The notes beneath the pieces were generated by a model that ran no database searches, was not told the DNA's origin, and saw only the letters and a list, made by a program, of their open reading frames with translations. From positions 1-64,000 of the forward strand of contig NZ_FOPI01000009.1 in the NCBI RefSeq assembly GCF_900113455.1: 64,000 nt of DNA. The letters run 5' to 3'. Source of the stretch: Ligilactobacillus ruminis DSM 20403 = NBRC 102161 (GTDB taxonomy: Bacteria; Bacillota; Bacilli; Lactobacillales; Lactobacillaceae). This document shows positions 8,961 through 17,598 of the stretch, piece after piece. The translations under genes were made by a program, and so were the position numbers. Each line of letters starts with the position of its first letter. Within the stretch, counting starts at the first letter, position 1.

Positions 8961-10069
8961 GCCGCATTAACATCCCGGTCGTGGTGAATGCCGCACTTCG
9001 GACACGTCCATTCGCGGACTTCCAGCGGTTTTTTTCCGCTGCTAAAGCCACAGTTCGAACAGGTTTGACTGGTGTAGTCAGGCTTCACTACAACTAATTG
9101 TCTGCCGTACCAGGCGCACTTGTATTCCAGCATTGCGCGGAATTGATGCCAAATTGACCTGGCCATGTGGTGATTCTTCTGCAGATTCTTGGTTTTCAAA
9201 TCTTCGATTACAATCACGTCATAGTTCCTGACTAAGTCAGTTGTCAGCTTATGAAGGTAGTCTCTGCGCTTATTGGCAATCCGTTTCTGGCAGCGGGCTT
9301 TATTGACCCTTGCCCGCTGCCAGTTGGAATAATCATCAAGCTCTTCCAGATGATCAAAGCGGTTATGATTCCACTTCCACACCTGGCATTGAGCAAGGTA
9401 ACGACGTCTGGCATACTTACGTTGCCACCTAACGGCTTGTTTTTCCAGCCATTCTGCGTTAAAGGTACCGTACTTGACACCGTCAGAACTAATCACCAGA
9501 TCGGCGAGGCCCATGTCCAGTCCGACCGACTGATGAGTCTCAGGCAGCTGATTAACCTCAGTTTCAACCTGCAATGACAGATAGTAACGGCCTGTCGGTT
9601 CATAGCTGACGGTGTAACGCTTGATTTTAGCATCACCGACAAGACCTGTCCTGCTTGTACGAATGCCGCCCAGTTTGGGCAATTGCATTCTTCGCCGGGC
9701 GAGCACCTTACAGGTCGAACGTCCTGTATAGGACTGGCGTAAGGAGTGCCGGTTCTTGAAATGCGGATAACCGCCCCGATGCCTGAACAGCATTTTGAAC
9801 GCCTGAGCAAGATTGTGGTTCACCACCAGGAAACTGGTGGAATCACTTTCCCTGAGAAAAGCATACTCGCACTTGAGCTGTTTCAAAAGATAGTTCATGC
9901 CATACTCATTGACGAAAAGACTGTTTGGATTGTTCTGATAGCGTTCCTTAGCCATTCCCAGCATCTGATTCCAGACAAAACGGTCGTTGCCGAACATTTG
10001 CCATAACTGTTCCCGCTGGGATTGATTGGGGTACAATCGCAGCTTAATCCCCTTAATGACTTTGTTCAT
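8900..10069 (-). CDS. tnpB: RNA-guided nuclease TnpB (IS200/IS605 accessory protein)
   Basis: A 389-residue protein of normal length. All three RuvC acidic positions are present: Asp in 'GLDMGLADL', Glu in 'VIVIEDLKTKNL' and Asp in 'DRDVNAAVNIL'. The four-Cys zinc ribbon 'CSNCGF...CPKCG' lies just before the last. The N-terminal helix-rich 'KLRLYPNQSQREQLWQMFGNDRFVWN' is typical. TnpB cuts DNA matching the guide next to the element's target motif and so favours element retention. It looks active. Confidence 0.95.
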   Translation of the reverse strand: MNKVIKGIKLRLYPNQSQREQLWQMFGNDRFVWNQMLGMAKERYQNNPNSLFVNEYGMNYLLKQLKCEYAFLRESDSTSFLVVNHNLAQAFKMLFRHRGGYPHFKNRHSLRQSYTGRSTCKVLARRRMQLPKLGGIRTSRTGLVGDAKIKRYTVSYEPTGRYYLSLQVETEVNQLPETHQSVGLDMGLADLVISSDGVKYGTFNAEWLEKQAVRWQRKYARRRYLAQCQVWKWNHNRFDHLEELDDYSNWQRARVNKARCQKRIANKRRDYLHKLTTDLVRNYDVIVIEDLKTKNLQKNHHMARSIWHQFRAMLEYKCAWYGRQLVVVKPDYTSQTCSNCGFSSGKKPLEVREWTCPKCGIHHDRDVNAAVNILHKGLKAIGQGLALVK

Positions 10070-10500
10070 TTCAAGTTCACCACTTTTCGACGCTGGTCAT
10101 CAATGTACTTGGCAACAGCCTGTTCATTAACTGTGCCGATGCTTTCAACATAGTAACTCGGTGACCACAGATGACGATCCTGCTTCTTCCGGTGACTGGT
10201 TTGCAATTCCGGACATTTCCTGAACAATTGCCATGCTGAAATTTCCTTCAGCCAGCGCATAATATTCGTTACCGACAATTCAGGCAGTGCGCTCACCAAT
10301 AAGTGAATGTGGTCATCTTTTCCAATCTCCATGTGAGCAATCGTAAAGCCGTATTTTGAAGCAATTTCATATAAGGTTCGCTTCACTGTTTCGACGTGTC
10401 CTTTCAGCACTTTATTGCGATACTTAATTCCCCAAATGAGATGATAATTAAGATTGTAAACCGATGTTCTACCATACGTAAGTCTGTTTATATCAATCAT
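10066..10500 (-). CDS. tnpA: IS200/IS605 Y1 transposase TnpA
   Basis: A 144-residue HUH single-strand transposase. The metal-binding HUH motif is 'DDHIHLLV' near residue 63 and the catalytic Tyr lies in 'SPSYYVESIG' near 118. The start region 'SVYNLNYHLIWGIKYR' is typical. It excises and reinserts single-stranded circular copies at a short target sequence. Its stop overlaps the tnpB start (ATGA). Full length, with no obvious damage. Confidence 0.95.
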   Translation of the reverse strand: MIDINRLTYGRTSVYNLNYHLIWGIKYRNKVLKGHVETVKRTLYEIASKYGFTIAHMEIGKDDHIHLLVSALPELSVTNIMRWLKEISAWQLFRKCPELQTSHRKKQDRHLWSPSYYVESIGTVNEQAVAKYIDDQRRKVVNLK

Positions 10501-10616
10501 TACAACACATATGTTCGTATTCGTGTGTCATAAGGACAAAAAAACAGGCAATTCATCACGTCCTTAAAAGAACGTGTTTCCTTGCACACTTTCAAAAATT
10601 ACCGACAAATTTTGCG

Positions 10617-11072
10617 TCAATTTTTGCTTCTCACGGGCGTAATTCGGTATTGTGCGCCAAACCCCAACTGAAGCGTCAACCGATATGAAGTTTTGGTCAA
10701 GCTGGAAGAAAAACGCACGGTTGCCGGCGTAAGCGAACCTTTGTCAGAAATGCCGCACACTACGTTTTTTGGTTCGTCAAATCTAATTGTTTCAGGTAAT
10801 TTCACGATTACCCGCTGTGATTTTGACATTTGACCGCATGAAAATACGATTCGTTGCGGCTCATCAACCATAAAGCTGATTTGACCTGGAGTTCCTTTGA
10901 CGGAAGCTTTCATTGCCACATAAGAAAAGCCGTTCTTTAATTCTTCATAAAAAATTTTCTCCTGATGCCGTTCAACAGTCTGCTTTTGAGGAAAAATTCC
11001 GATTGCAATGACCATTGCCGCAATCAAAAGCACCAAACATGATTCAATTAAAGTAAAACCGGCTTTTTTCAT
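10617..11072 (-). CDS. comGD: Competence pseudopilin ComGD
   Basis: A 151-residue type IV pilin-like protein with the short leader and motif 'KKAGFTLIESCLVLLIAAMVIAIG' (cleavage after Gly, Phe+1, Glu+5). The rest is the globular GspH/ComGD domain. It overlaps comGC by four bases (ATGA). It is the last gene before the transposon, so downstream comGE-GG expression may now depend on read-through of the IS. Confidence 0.88.
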   Translation of the reverse strand: MKKAGFTLIESCLVLLIAAMVIAIGIFPQKQTVERHQEKIFYEELKNGFSYVAMKASVKGTPGQISFMVDEPQRIVFSCGQMSKSQRVIVKLPETIRFDEPKNVVCGISDKGSLTPATVRFSSSLTKTSYRLTLQLGFGAQYRITPVRSKN

Positions 11073-11395
11073 TTGCTTTCGCTTTTTCCGTAGGTTTCCG
11101 GCTCTAAATGCTTAGCCTGCATTTTTTCAGCCTGCTTTTCTGTCAAATATTTATCATTTTCAAGCATTTTAACGTTGACTGTTTCAATTGCGACGTTCTT
11201 GTCGTCGGCATAAAGCTGAGCCTGCGAATTAAGCTCGGTCTGAAGTGCTTCGGTATTGACCTTGTCGGCATGCGTTCTTTGCTTTGAAAGATTAGGAACA
11301 ATCAGCAAAATCAATAAACTTATGATAAAAAGTACTATTGCCATTTCAACTAACGTAAATGCAGATTTATTTTTGCTCTGATTTTTTTTAAACAT
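11069..11395 (-). CDS. comGC: Major competence pseudopilin ComGC
   Basis: A 108-residue protein. After a basic leader comes 'KSAFTLVEMAIVLFIISLLILLIVPNL', the classic prepilin peptidase site and membrane helix of ComGC, then a short soluble tail. I took the ATG at 11395 (MFKKNQ) because it overlaps the comGB stop (TAATG); the open frame continues upstream to 11449 only within comGB. It is the main subunit of the transformation pseudopilus. Confidence 0.9.
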   Translation of the reverse strand: MFKKNQSKNKSAFTLVEMAIVLFIISLLILLIVPNLSKQRTHADKVNTEALQTELNSQAQLYADDKNVAIETVNVKMLENDKYLTEKQAEKMQAKHLEPETYGKSESK

Positions 11396-12441
11396 TAATA
11401 CATTCCCCCTAAACTGGAATACAACGGCAAAAGCATCGACAAATAACATCCAACAATAATGAGCGCGATCACAAGAAATAAAACCGGCTGAACAAGCGAT
11501 ATCAGACCATCAATCTGGCGAACCAGTTTCTTATAAGCAGCTTCAGAATAGACCAAAAGATTTGTGCTGATCTCATCTTTGGTTTCCCCGGAAGCAAAAA
11601 AAGCGCTCAATTCCTTTGGCATGAACGGATAGGAAGAAACAATCTCATTCAGTGATTTGCCCTGATTCAAGAACAGATCAATCTGTTCTCCCAACTGATA
11701 AAGCAGCGTTTTTTCTTCAAACTGTCGCAACAAGTCGCAAATTTCTCTGAAATCAAGACCGCTTTGAAAAAACATCCCTAAATTAAATGAGAGATAATAG
11801 TAGCAATATTGTCGATAAATTTTGCCAATCAAAGGCAATTCGCAATACCAATGGTGTCTTGTCAAAGCCTTTTGTCTGCTCCACCAATAGAATGCCTTGG
11901 ACAAATATGCGATCAAAAGCAAAATCAGCGCCAAAATCCCACATTTCAAAAAAATTTGCCAATCAAAAACCGTCTCGTTTCCTCCGGATGCTTCAAATCG
12001 CTTTAATTCGGGCATCAAAAACAACTTCATGCACGCAAAAATTGCCGCTAAGAAGACGAACAAAATTATCGGATAAACCAAAATCCCTCGCAGACGCGCT
12101 TGTTGTTCTACCCGGCGTTCAAGGCATGCCCCAAGCTGCCTGATGCTTTTTTCAACATTCCCGTGTTTTTCAGCGATTGCCAACTGAAAATATGCCGAAA
12201 CGTCAATCTGATCTTTCAAAGCCTCTGACAATGCAGAACCTTCAGCAAGTTTTGCTTCAACAAGACCGATATCATCATTTCTTTTTTCAGCCATCATGCT
12301 GAGACATTTCAGGCACTGCTGCATTGAAAATCCTGAAGACAGCATATCTCCCAAAAATCTGAAGAAAGCTGCCTGCTCTTTTGATCGCCAACGTTTAGCC
12401 TTGTAAAAACATGCTGGCCGTTTCCTCTGCGATCTCACCAT
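11395..12441 (-). CDS. comGB: Competence inner-membrane platform protein ComGB
   Basis: About 348 residues, type II secretion F-type domain, with a repeated arrangement of cytoplasmic helices and three membrane segments near residues 125-150, 165-190 and 320-345. The start overlaps the end of comGA; ATG 12441 is plausible and the frame reaches 12459. It anchors pseudopilus assembly and works with the ComGA ATPase. Confidence 0.87.
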   Translation of the reverse strand: MVRSQRKRPACFYKAKRWRSKEQAAFFRFLGDMLSSGFSMQQCLKCLSMMAEKRNDDIGLVEAKLAEGSALSEALKDQIDVSAYFQLAIAEKHGNVEKSIRQLGACLERRVEQQARLRGILVYPIILFVFLAAIFACMKLFLMPELKRFEASGGNETVFDWQIFLKCGILALILLLIAYLSKAFYWWSRQKALTRHHWYCELPLIGKIYRQYCYYYLSFNLGMFFQSGLDFREICDLLRQFEEKTLLYQLGEQIDLFLNQGKSLNEIVSSYPFMPKELSAFFASGETKDEISTNLLVYSEAAYKKLVRQIDGLISLVQPVLFLVIALIIVGCYLSMLLPLYSSLGGMY

Positions 12442-13381
12442 TTTTGACACAGATTCCAAGTCGTTCCCCCCATTCTTTAGTCATTTGCCGATTTTTGCCT
12501 GAATTTTCGCGAATGCTTTCTTCAAGCTCATCAATATCCAAAAAATCAAATAGTACGCTTGAGCCGCCGTTTTTCCTCGGAATCAGACGCTGATAGCTGG
12601 CCAAGCGCATTGTCTGTTCCAATTCTTCCGGACTGATTCCAAGATTTATCATTCGTTGCCAAATGCCGTAAACGCTCGTCGCATGCACGGTACTCAACAC
12701 GAGATGCCCGCTTAATGCGGCGTTGACAGCTGTTTTGGCAGTCAGTTCGTCCCTGATTTCGCCAATGATGAAAACATCCGGATGATGTCTCAAGGCAACT
12801 TTCAGCAAGTCATAATAAGACATCTTGGCTTTTTCGTTAACCTGAACCTGTAAAAAACGCGGTTCGGCAATTTCAACCGGATCTTCAATGCACATGATTT
12901 GCTTGTCGGTCATTTTTCTTGCAAGCTCATACATGGTCGTCGTCTTTCCGCTGCCCATCGGACCGGACAATAAAATCAACCCTCTTTTCTGACACGCCGA
13001 AAACAGTCTGTCCCATTGATCGATATAAAAGCATTTTTTTGTTTTCTGCAATTCCTCTTGATAAATCAAACGCACGACCAGCGATTCTCTATTTAAAAAA
13101 TCACCCACCGTTGATAATCGACAATAAACCGGCTGACCATTATGTTCAAGCTCCCAAGATCCGAGCTGAGGCCTTCTTTGTTCAGCAAGCGACATGTCGG
13201 CTCTGTATTTCAAAAATCCAATCCATTGACTCGCCCGTTCAAGATCAAATTCGTCATAAGCTTCAAACCTGCCGGCAACGCAAAACTTGACGATATAACT
13301 GTTTTTTTGTGGCAAAAAGCTGACATCGCTGGCCTTTTTATCCATTGCATCCGTTAAAATCTTATGAAGCACGCTGTCCAT
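12395..13381 (-). CDS. comGA: Competence assembly ATPase ComGA
   Basis: A 328-residue traffic ATPase of the PulE/VirB11 group. Walker A is 'GPMGSGKTT' near residue 141, followed by 'CIEDPVEI' (Asp box), Walker B 'DVFIIGEIRD' and the His box 'LVLSTVHA'. The ATG has a strong GGAAGGAGGG site. First gene of comGA-GG. The C-terminal four-Cys zinc motif of some homologues is not visible, as is usual in lactobacilli. Confidence 0.92.
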   Translation of the reverse strand: MDSVLHKILTDAMDKKASDVSFLPQKNSYIVKFCVAGRFEAYDEFDLERASQWIGFLKYRADMSLAEQRRPQLGSWELEHNGQPVYCRLSTVGDFLNRESLVVRLIYQEELQKTKKCFYIDQWDRLFSACQKRGLILLSGPMGSGKTTTMYELARKMTDKQIMCIEDPVEIAEPRFLQVQVNEKAKMSYYDLLKVALRHHPDVFIIGEIRDELTAKTAVNAALSGHLVLSTVHATSVYGIWQRMINLGISPEELEQTMRLASYQRLIPRKNGGSSVLFDFLDIDELEESIRENSGKNRQMTKEWGERLGICVKNGEIAEETASMFLQG

Positions 13382-13446
13382 GTTCTTTCCCTCCTTCCTA
13401 ATAAATAAAGACGCAAATCATCCTTAAAATTTTGCAAAAAACAGAA

Positions 13447-13850
13447 GCCGGGAAAAATTATGCTTCAAATTGAAAAACCGGATGATTTGTAATCAATCGC
13501 AAATCTAATCCGGTTTTTTTGTGCATGCATGACAATCGCTTGCTTATGATGGGAATAACCCGAAACAAAACGTGTCGGTAATTTTGACTGATGGCTCGGC
13601 AGGCTGATTGAGCAGGCGCTGTATTTAGCAAAATCACTGCCTTTTACGGACACATCAATGAAAATTATCCTCTGTCCGTAAATATGGATGAAATTTTGAC
13701 TGAATTGGTTACGCAGTGTCACCTTTGAAAAGATAGTTTTTTACGCGTAAAAATTAAAAAATACCGAACAAAGTCAGTCGCACATCGACCGTCTTCGTTC
13801 GGTATTTCATTTAATTCAGGCAAGAAACGGGACTTTTTTCCTGGACTCCT
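13447..13850. repeat. MITE-like interspersed repeat, copy 2 (long form)
   Basis: It begins GAAGCCGGGAAAAATTATGC and ends GGGACTTTTTTCCTGGACTCC, inverted relatives. Inside, in order: the CCGGATGATTTG/CAAATC hairpin (13475-13520), a segment with 'TTTTACGGACACATC...CTGTCCGTAAA' (about 13635-13690), and the ATACCGAAC/GTTCGGTAT hairpin (13758-13808). Confidence 0.75.
13758..13808. terminator. Bidirectional hairpin at the rbsK end
   Basis: A nine-base stem ATACCGAAC/GTTCGGTAT flanked by A-rich and T-rich runs belongs to the repeat. It is placed to end rbsK transcription on the minus strand. Confidence 0.55.
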
Positions 13851-13859
13851 GATTGCTGA

Positions 13860-14774
13860 TTATTTCAAAGCATCTTCAACTGCTTTTTTTGTCGGAATCG
13901 ACGGAATCGCACCCAGTTTTTGAACGGCTAACGATGAAGCTCTGCTTGCAAAAACGATTGCCTCTTCAATATTTGAAAAGTCCTTCTTAAGTTGCGAAGA
14001 AAGTGCCCCGAGGAACGTGTCACCTGCGGCAGTCGTATCGATTGCACGAACTTTAAATGCCGGGACGAATCCTTCTTTTTCACCGACTCGATAAAATGCG
14101 CCCTTCGATCCCAACGTGATAATCACGTTTTTTGCGCCCAGTTCTTGAAGCTTGACGGCAGCTTCGTGCTGCGAAGCCGGATTATCCACGTGAACGCCGG
14201 TCAAAATTTCAGCCTCGGTTTCGTTTGGAGTAATCAAGTCAGTATGCTGCAAAAGCTCTTGCGGAACCTGTTTAGCCGGAGCGGGATTAAGAATCGTCAC
14301 GACTCCGGATTCTTTAGCCATCTCGAATGCTTTGGCAGCAGGCAAAATCGGCGTTTCGAACTGAGTCACCAAAAAATCTGCCGAACAGATGACTTCACGC
14401 GCATTTTCAATATCTTCGTCAGAAATTGTCTGGTTTGCACCTCCATAAATCAAGATGCTGTTCTCACCTGAATCTTGCAGCAAGATGAAGGCCTGCCCGG
14501 TTCCTTCGCTTGAAGTTTCGACGTATTCAGTTGAAACGTTGCTTTCGTTCAGCAGCCCAAGCATCATTTTCCCGTTTTCATCGTCTCCGATTTTGCCGAT
14601 AAATGCAGTGGATGCTCCGCAACGTGCAGCGGCAATCGCCTGATTTGCGCCCTTTCCTCCACCAGCATTATTTTTGTCAGACATCGGCATCGTTTCACCG
14701 GGCTTAGGCAAGCGAGCAATTCTCAATATCGTGTCGACATTCAGACTTCCCAAAACCGTAACGTTATTCACCAT
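13860..14774 (-). CDS. rbsK: Ribokinase (PfkB family)
   Basis: A 304-residue cytosolic kinase that makes ribose 5-phosphate. It has the PfkB signatures 'GGKGANQAIAAARCG' near residue 40 and 'IDTTAAGDTFLGAL' near 250, with the catalytic Asp in the latter. I placed the start at MVNNVTVLGS because GGAGGAATTAAG precedes it; the frame reaches 14873 without support. No other ribose genes are visible nearby. Confidence 0.92.
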   Translation of the reverse strand: MVNNVTVLGSLNVDTILRIARLPKPGETMPMSDKNNAGGGKGANQAIAAARCGASTAFIGKIGDDENGKMMLGLLNESNVSTEYVETSSEGTGQAFILLQDSGENSILIYGGANQTISDEDIENAREVICSADFLVTQFETPILPAAKAFEMAKESGVVTILNPAPAKQVPQELLQHTDLITPNETEAEILTGVHVDNPASQHEAAVKLQELGAKNVIITLGSKGAFYRVGEKEGFVPAFKVRAIDTTAAGDTFLGALSSQLKKDFSNIEEAIVFASRASSLAVQKLGAIPSIPTKKAVEDALK

Positions 14775-14871
14775 CTTAATTCCTCCGTTAATGTTAAAAC
14801 CTTTTACTAGCATATAACATTTTGCGTTATTTGGCAAAGCAGCATTCACGGATCTAAACGCTGCTTTAAAC

Positions 14872-14900
14872 AAAAAAGCCGAGGAAATCCTCGACTTTTT
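14872..14900 (-). terminator. Terminator of yebC
   Basis: GCCGAGGA/TCCTCGAC stem with A and T runs on both sides, directly after the yebC stop. It can act in both directions. Confidence 0.85.
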
Positions 14901-14914
14901 ATTATTTTTATTAA

Positions 14915-15646
14915 TTAGTCTTCATCCGGGAATTCGGCAGAAGTGAAGACTTCAGAAACGTCGTCTTCATCTTCAAGACGATCGATCAGACGTTGAAGCT
15001 GTTCAACCTTGTCTGCCGGAACCGGTACCGTATTTTGCGGAACCATCGTAATTTCAGCCGTATCAAGATCATATTTGTTTTGAAGTTCGTTGCGAACGTC
15101 TTCAAAGGCTTGAGGATCCGTATAGATTTCAAAGACTTCTTCTGAAGCTTGAAGATCATCGGCACCGGCATTGAGAGCATCTTCGAGCATTGAATCTTCG
15201 TCGACGTCAAGGTCTTCGCGATCAATCGCGATGTATCCCTTGCGATCAAACATGAACGCAACGGAGCCTGTTTCGCCAAGATTTCCGCCGTTGCGGTTGA
15301 AATCTGCACGAACTGCAGAAGCTGTACGGTTGCGATTGTCCGTCAAAGCGTGTACCAAAATGGCAACCCCTGCAGGACCATATCCTTCATAAGTAATTTC
15401 TTCGTAGTTTGCGCCGTTTGCACCAGTTGCCTTGTCCAAAGCACGCTTGATATTGTCTTTTGGCATATTGGCGGCACGGGCCTTATCCATAACTAAGCGC
15501 AATTGCGGATTAGCGTCTGGGTCAGGACCGCCACTCTTTGCCGCCATGTATATGTCTCGTGATAACTTTTGGAAAATCTTTCCACGTTTTGCATCTTGGG
15601 CGTTTTTACGGCCTTGGATGTTATGCCATTTTGAATGTCCTGACAT
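14915..15646 (-). CDS. yebC: YebC/PmpR family protein
   Basis: A 243-residue cytosolic protein starting '[25 protein letters not shown]', the hallmark of the YebC/TACO1 family. Family members were described as transcription regulators, and some are reported to help ribosomes through difficult proline stretches. The acidic C-terminus is normal. A GAGG site lies nine bases before the ATG. Single gene with its own terminator. Confidence 0.95.
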   Translation of the reverse strand: MSGHSKWHNIQGRKNAQDAKRGKIFQKLSRDIYMAAKSGGPDPDANPQLRLVMDKARAANMPKDNIKRALDKATGANGANYEEITYEGYGPAGVAILVHALTDNRNRTASAVRADFNRNGGNLGETGSVAFMFDRKGYIAIDREDLDVDEDSMLEDALNAGADDLQASEEVFEIYTDPQAFEDVRNELQNKYDLDTAEITMVPQNTVPVPADKVEQLQRLIDRLEDEDDVSEVFTSAEFPDED

Positions 15647-15726
15647 TTGTAATACCTCTTTCCGAATATATTAAATGGTGCCTATGCACCAAAGTAATCT
15701 TACCAAATCATCATCATTGGCGCAAC

Positions 15727-16239
15727 TCAATTCTCTTTTCTTTTGACCCGTAAATAGATGAGCTCACATAAAATGCAGAGCAGAATGCCGCATAAAGCCC
15801 CGGTTCCGTCAAGCATCACGTCTTGAAAAAGCGGTGTTCTGTCACCGGTAATCATTTGATGAAATTCATCGGTTGCCGCATATCCAAGGGAAGCCAACAC
15901 GCACAAAAATGCTGCCAACCACTTTACGTTCATGCGATCTTTGATTCCCAGATAAAGAAAACTTCCTAAAAGAAAGTACGTTCCGAAATGTGCTCCTTTT
16001 CTGATGAAAAATTCAAGAAACTTATAATAGCCGACTGCTTGAATGCTGATTTCAGAACCGGAATAATCGAGCGAAAAACGTTCCAAAAAAGTTTCAAAAG
16101 GCTTTCCCGTCAAATACTTCTCTAAAAACGGCACGGAAGTCTGCTGATGATAAGTCATTGATGATGAAATGAACAAAATCAGCATCATGACGAATGCAAG
16201 AATGATGAACGCGTCTTGTTTTTGCACTTTAATTTTCAT
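15727..16239 (-). CDS. VanZ family membrane protein
   Basis: About 170 residues with four membrane helices and the VanZ-like 'FFIRKGAHFGTYFLLG' and 'DEFHQMITGDRTPLFQDVMLDGTGALCG' motifs. VanZ proteins are linked to teicoplanin or lipid-related phenotypes, but most family members have no known role. The start is ATG 16239 (MKIKVQ) or GTG 16248. Followed downstream by yebC. Confidence 0.85.
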   Translation of the reverse strand: MKIKVQKQDAFIILAFVMMLILFISSSMTYHQQTSVPFLEKYLTGKPFETFLERFSLDYSGSEISIQAVGYYKFLEFFIRKGAHFGTYFLLGSFLYLGIKDRMNVKWLAAFLCVLASLGYAATDEFHQMITGDRTPLFQDVMLDGTGALCGILLCILCELIYLRVKRKEN

Positions 16240-16252
16240 TACTTTCACCGTT

Positions 16253-16283
16253 CAAAAACAAGACTGGAAAAATTTCCAGTCTT
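16253..16283 (-). terminator. Terminator of ccpA
   Basis: An 11-bp perfect stem AAGACTGGAAA/TTTCCAGTCTT with a T-rich minus-strand tail, 15 bases past the ccpA stop. Confidence 0.88.
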
Positions 16284-16298
16284 GAACTCTTTGCTCAA

Positions 16299-17306
16299 TC
16301 ACTTCGTTGATGCGCGTTTGATGAAGCCGTAAGGAAGCTCGACAGTCTTTTGTGCTCCTTCTTCTTCTTCGTTGTTCATCATCTTCGTCAACAGACGCAT
16401 GGAAACGGCACCGATATCATAAAGCGGCTGCGTAATCGATGAAAGCTGCGGACGAACGATTTCCGTAAGCTTGGAGTTGTTGCTCGTAACGACTTCAAAT
16501 TCTTCAGGAACTTTGACGCCGGCATCTTTTGCACCGTTCAAAACGCCGCAGGCAAGTTCATCGTCGCCGACAAAAGCAGCCGTTACGTTTGCAGAAGAAA
16601 GCGCTGGCCACAAAACTTCACCGGAACGATAGCTGCTGTCAGTTTCAAAAACAAGCTCTTCGTCAAATTCGATGCCGTTTGACTTCAAAACGTTCTTGTA
16701 CCCTTTGAGACGATACTCACCGTTAATCGGTTCGTCAAGCGGACCCGAAATAAATGCGATTCGCTTGTTGCCGTGATTTACGAGATCGTTGACAGCCTCT
16801 TCGACTGCAGCAACGTAGTCGATATGAACGCTTTCGACTTCTTCTTTCGGATCGACCGAACCAGCCAAAACGATCGGTGTCTTTGAGCGCGCAAACTGCG
16901 TGCGGAGTTCATCAGTCAAATTATTGCCCATGAAGATGATGCCGTCGACTTGTTTTGCAAGCAAAGTATTGAGCATTTGAATCTCTTTTTGTTCATTGCC
17001 GTCAGAATTGGCAAGAATAATATTGTACTTGTACATTGCAGCAACGTCATCGATGCCTCGTGCAAGAGAAGAGAAATAAACGTTCGTCACGTCCGGAATA
17101 ATCACGCCGACCGTCGTCGTCTTCTTGCTTGCCAAACCGCGTGCAACGGCATTGGGACGATAATCCAAACGATCGATTACTTCAAGAACTTTTTTGCGAG
17201 TTGCAGGCTTGACGTTGGGATTTCCGTTAACGACACGTGACACTGTTGCCATCGAAACGGCTGCTTCGCGAGCAACATCATAAATTGTAATTGTTTGCTT
17301 TTCCAT
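16299..17306 (-). CDS. ccpA: Catabolite control protein A
   Basis: A 335-residue LacI/GalR regulator. The N-terminal helix-turn-helix reads 'ITIYDVAREAAVSMATVSRVVNG' and the hinge 'RPNAVARGLASKKT'; the periplasmic-binding-like core follows. Together with HPr-Ser-P it controls carbon catabolite repression through cre sites. It lies divergent to pepQ, the classical lactobacillar arrangement, which supports the identity over other LacI members. Start at MEKQTITIYD with a GGAAAGGG site. Confidence 0.95.
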   Translation of the reverse strand: MEKQTITIYDVAREAAVSMATVSRVVNGNPNVKPATRKKVLEVIDRLDYRPNAVARGLASKKTTTVGVIIPDVTNVYFSSLARGIDDVAAMYKYNIILANSDGNEQKEIQMLNTLLAKQVDGIIFMGNNLTDELRTQFARSKTPIVLAGSVDPKEEVESVHIDYVAAVEEAVNDLVNHGNKRIAFISGPLDEPINGEYRLKGYKNVLKSNGIEFDEELVFETDSSYRSGEVLWPALSSANVTAAFVGDDELACGVLNGAKDAGVKVPEEFEVVTSNNSKLTEIVRPQLSSITQPLYDIGAVSMRLLTKMMNNEEEEGAQKTVELPYGFIKRASTK

Positions 17307-17385
17307 GGTGAACCCTTTCCTTAAATATATTTTCATATATGTTTTCAGTCTAACGATATTTAATTTAACAGAGTTTTGTTATAAT

Positions 17386-17399
17386 TGCAAGCGTTTCAA
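17386..17399. promoter_or_regulatory. cre-like site between ccpA and pepQ
   Basis: TGCAAGCGTTTCAA differs from the catabolite-responsive consensus TGNAANCGNTNNCA at one position. It lies about 80 bases before ccpA and would fit autoregulation. A minus-strand TTGCAA/TAAATT promoter overlaps it with 17-base spacing. This is a by-eye match only. Confidence 0.45.
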
Positions 17400-17552
17400 A
17401 GATGTTTTTCATAAGTTTTCATTATATTTTCACCTGGTTTTTCTGAAATCGTCCATACGCTGTTTCAAACTGACCGTTTAAAAAAGCACTGTATTTTTCT
17501 GAAAAAATCCGCGCAAAAAGTCCGTGCTTGATGCTTTGAAGAAAGCCAGCTG

Positions 17553-17561
17553 TGCTATAAT
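17553..17561 (+). promoter_or_regulatory. Extended -10 promoter of pepQ
   Basis: TGCTATAAT, an extended -10 box, sits 38 bases before the pepQ start, with only a poor -35 element (GCTTTG) 17 bases upstream. Confidence 0.6.
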
Positions 17562-17598
17562 TAGGTTGTTTATATTTAAATTTTAAGGGAGAGATTTT

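Larger units (their letters stand above)
8802..10600 (-). mobile_element. IS200/IS605-family element inserted in the comG operon
   Basis: The element carries tnpA then tnpB, overlapping by four bases, both intact. The right end (low coordinates) is a hairpin with arms CTCGG/CCGAG, ending AGTTCAC at 8802 read on the minus strand. The left end lies somewhere between the tnpA start (10500) and the comGD stop (10617); hairpins at 10504-10528 and around 10559-10578 are candidates for the recognised left-end structure. No inverted repeats or target duplication are expected for this family. Base composition is visibly richer in GC than the flanking com genes, which suggests recent transfer. Confidence 0.88.
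13382..13859. other. Intergenic region between comGA and rbsK
   Basis: This contains the comGA ribosome site and presumably its promoter at 13382-13440. It also contains one long copy of the interspersed repeat (13447-13850). I found no supported gene; a minus-strand open frame at 13465-13722 lies wholly inside the repeat. Confidence 0.6.

Noticed and set aside
13465-13722. 85-residue minus-strand frame
   Set aside because: Inside the MITE and overlapping its hairpins.
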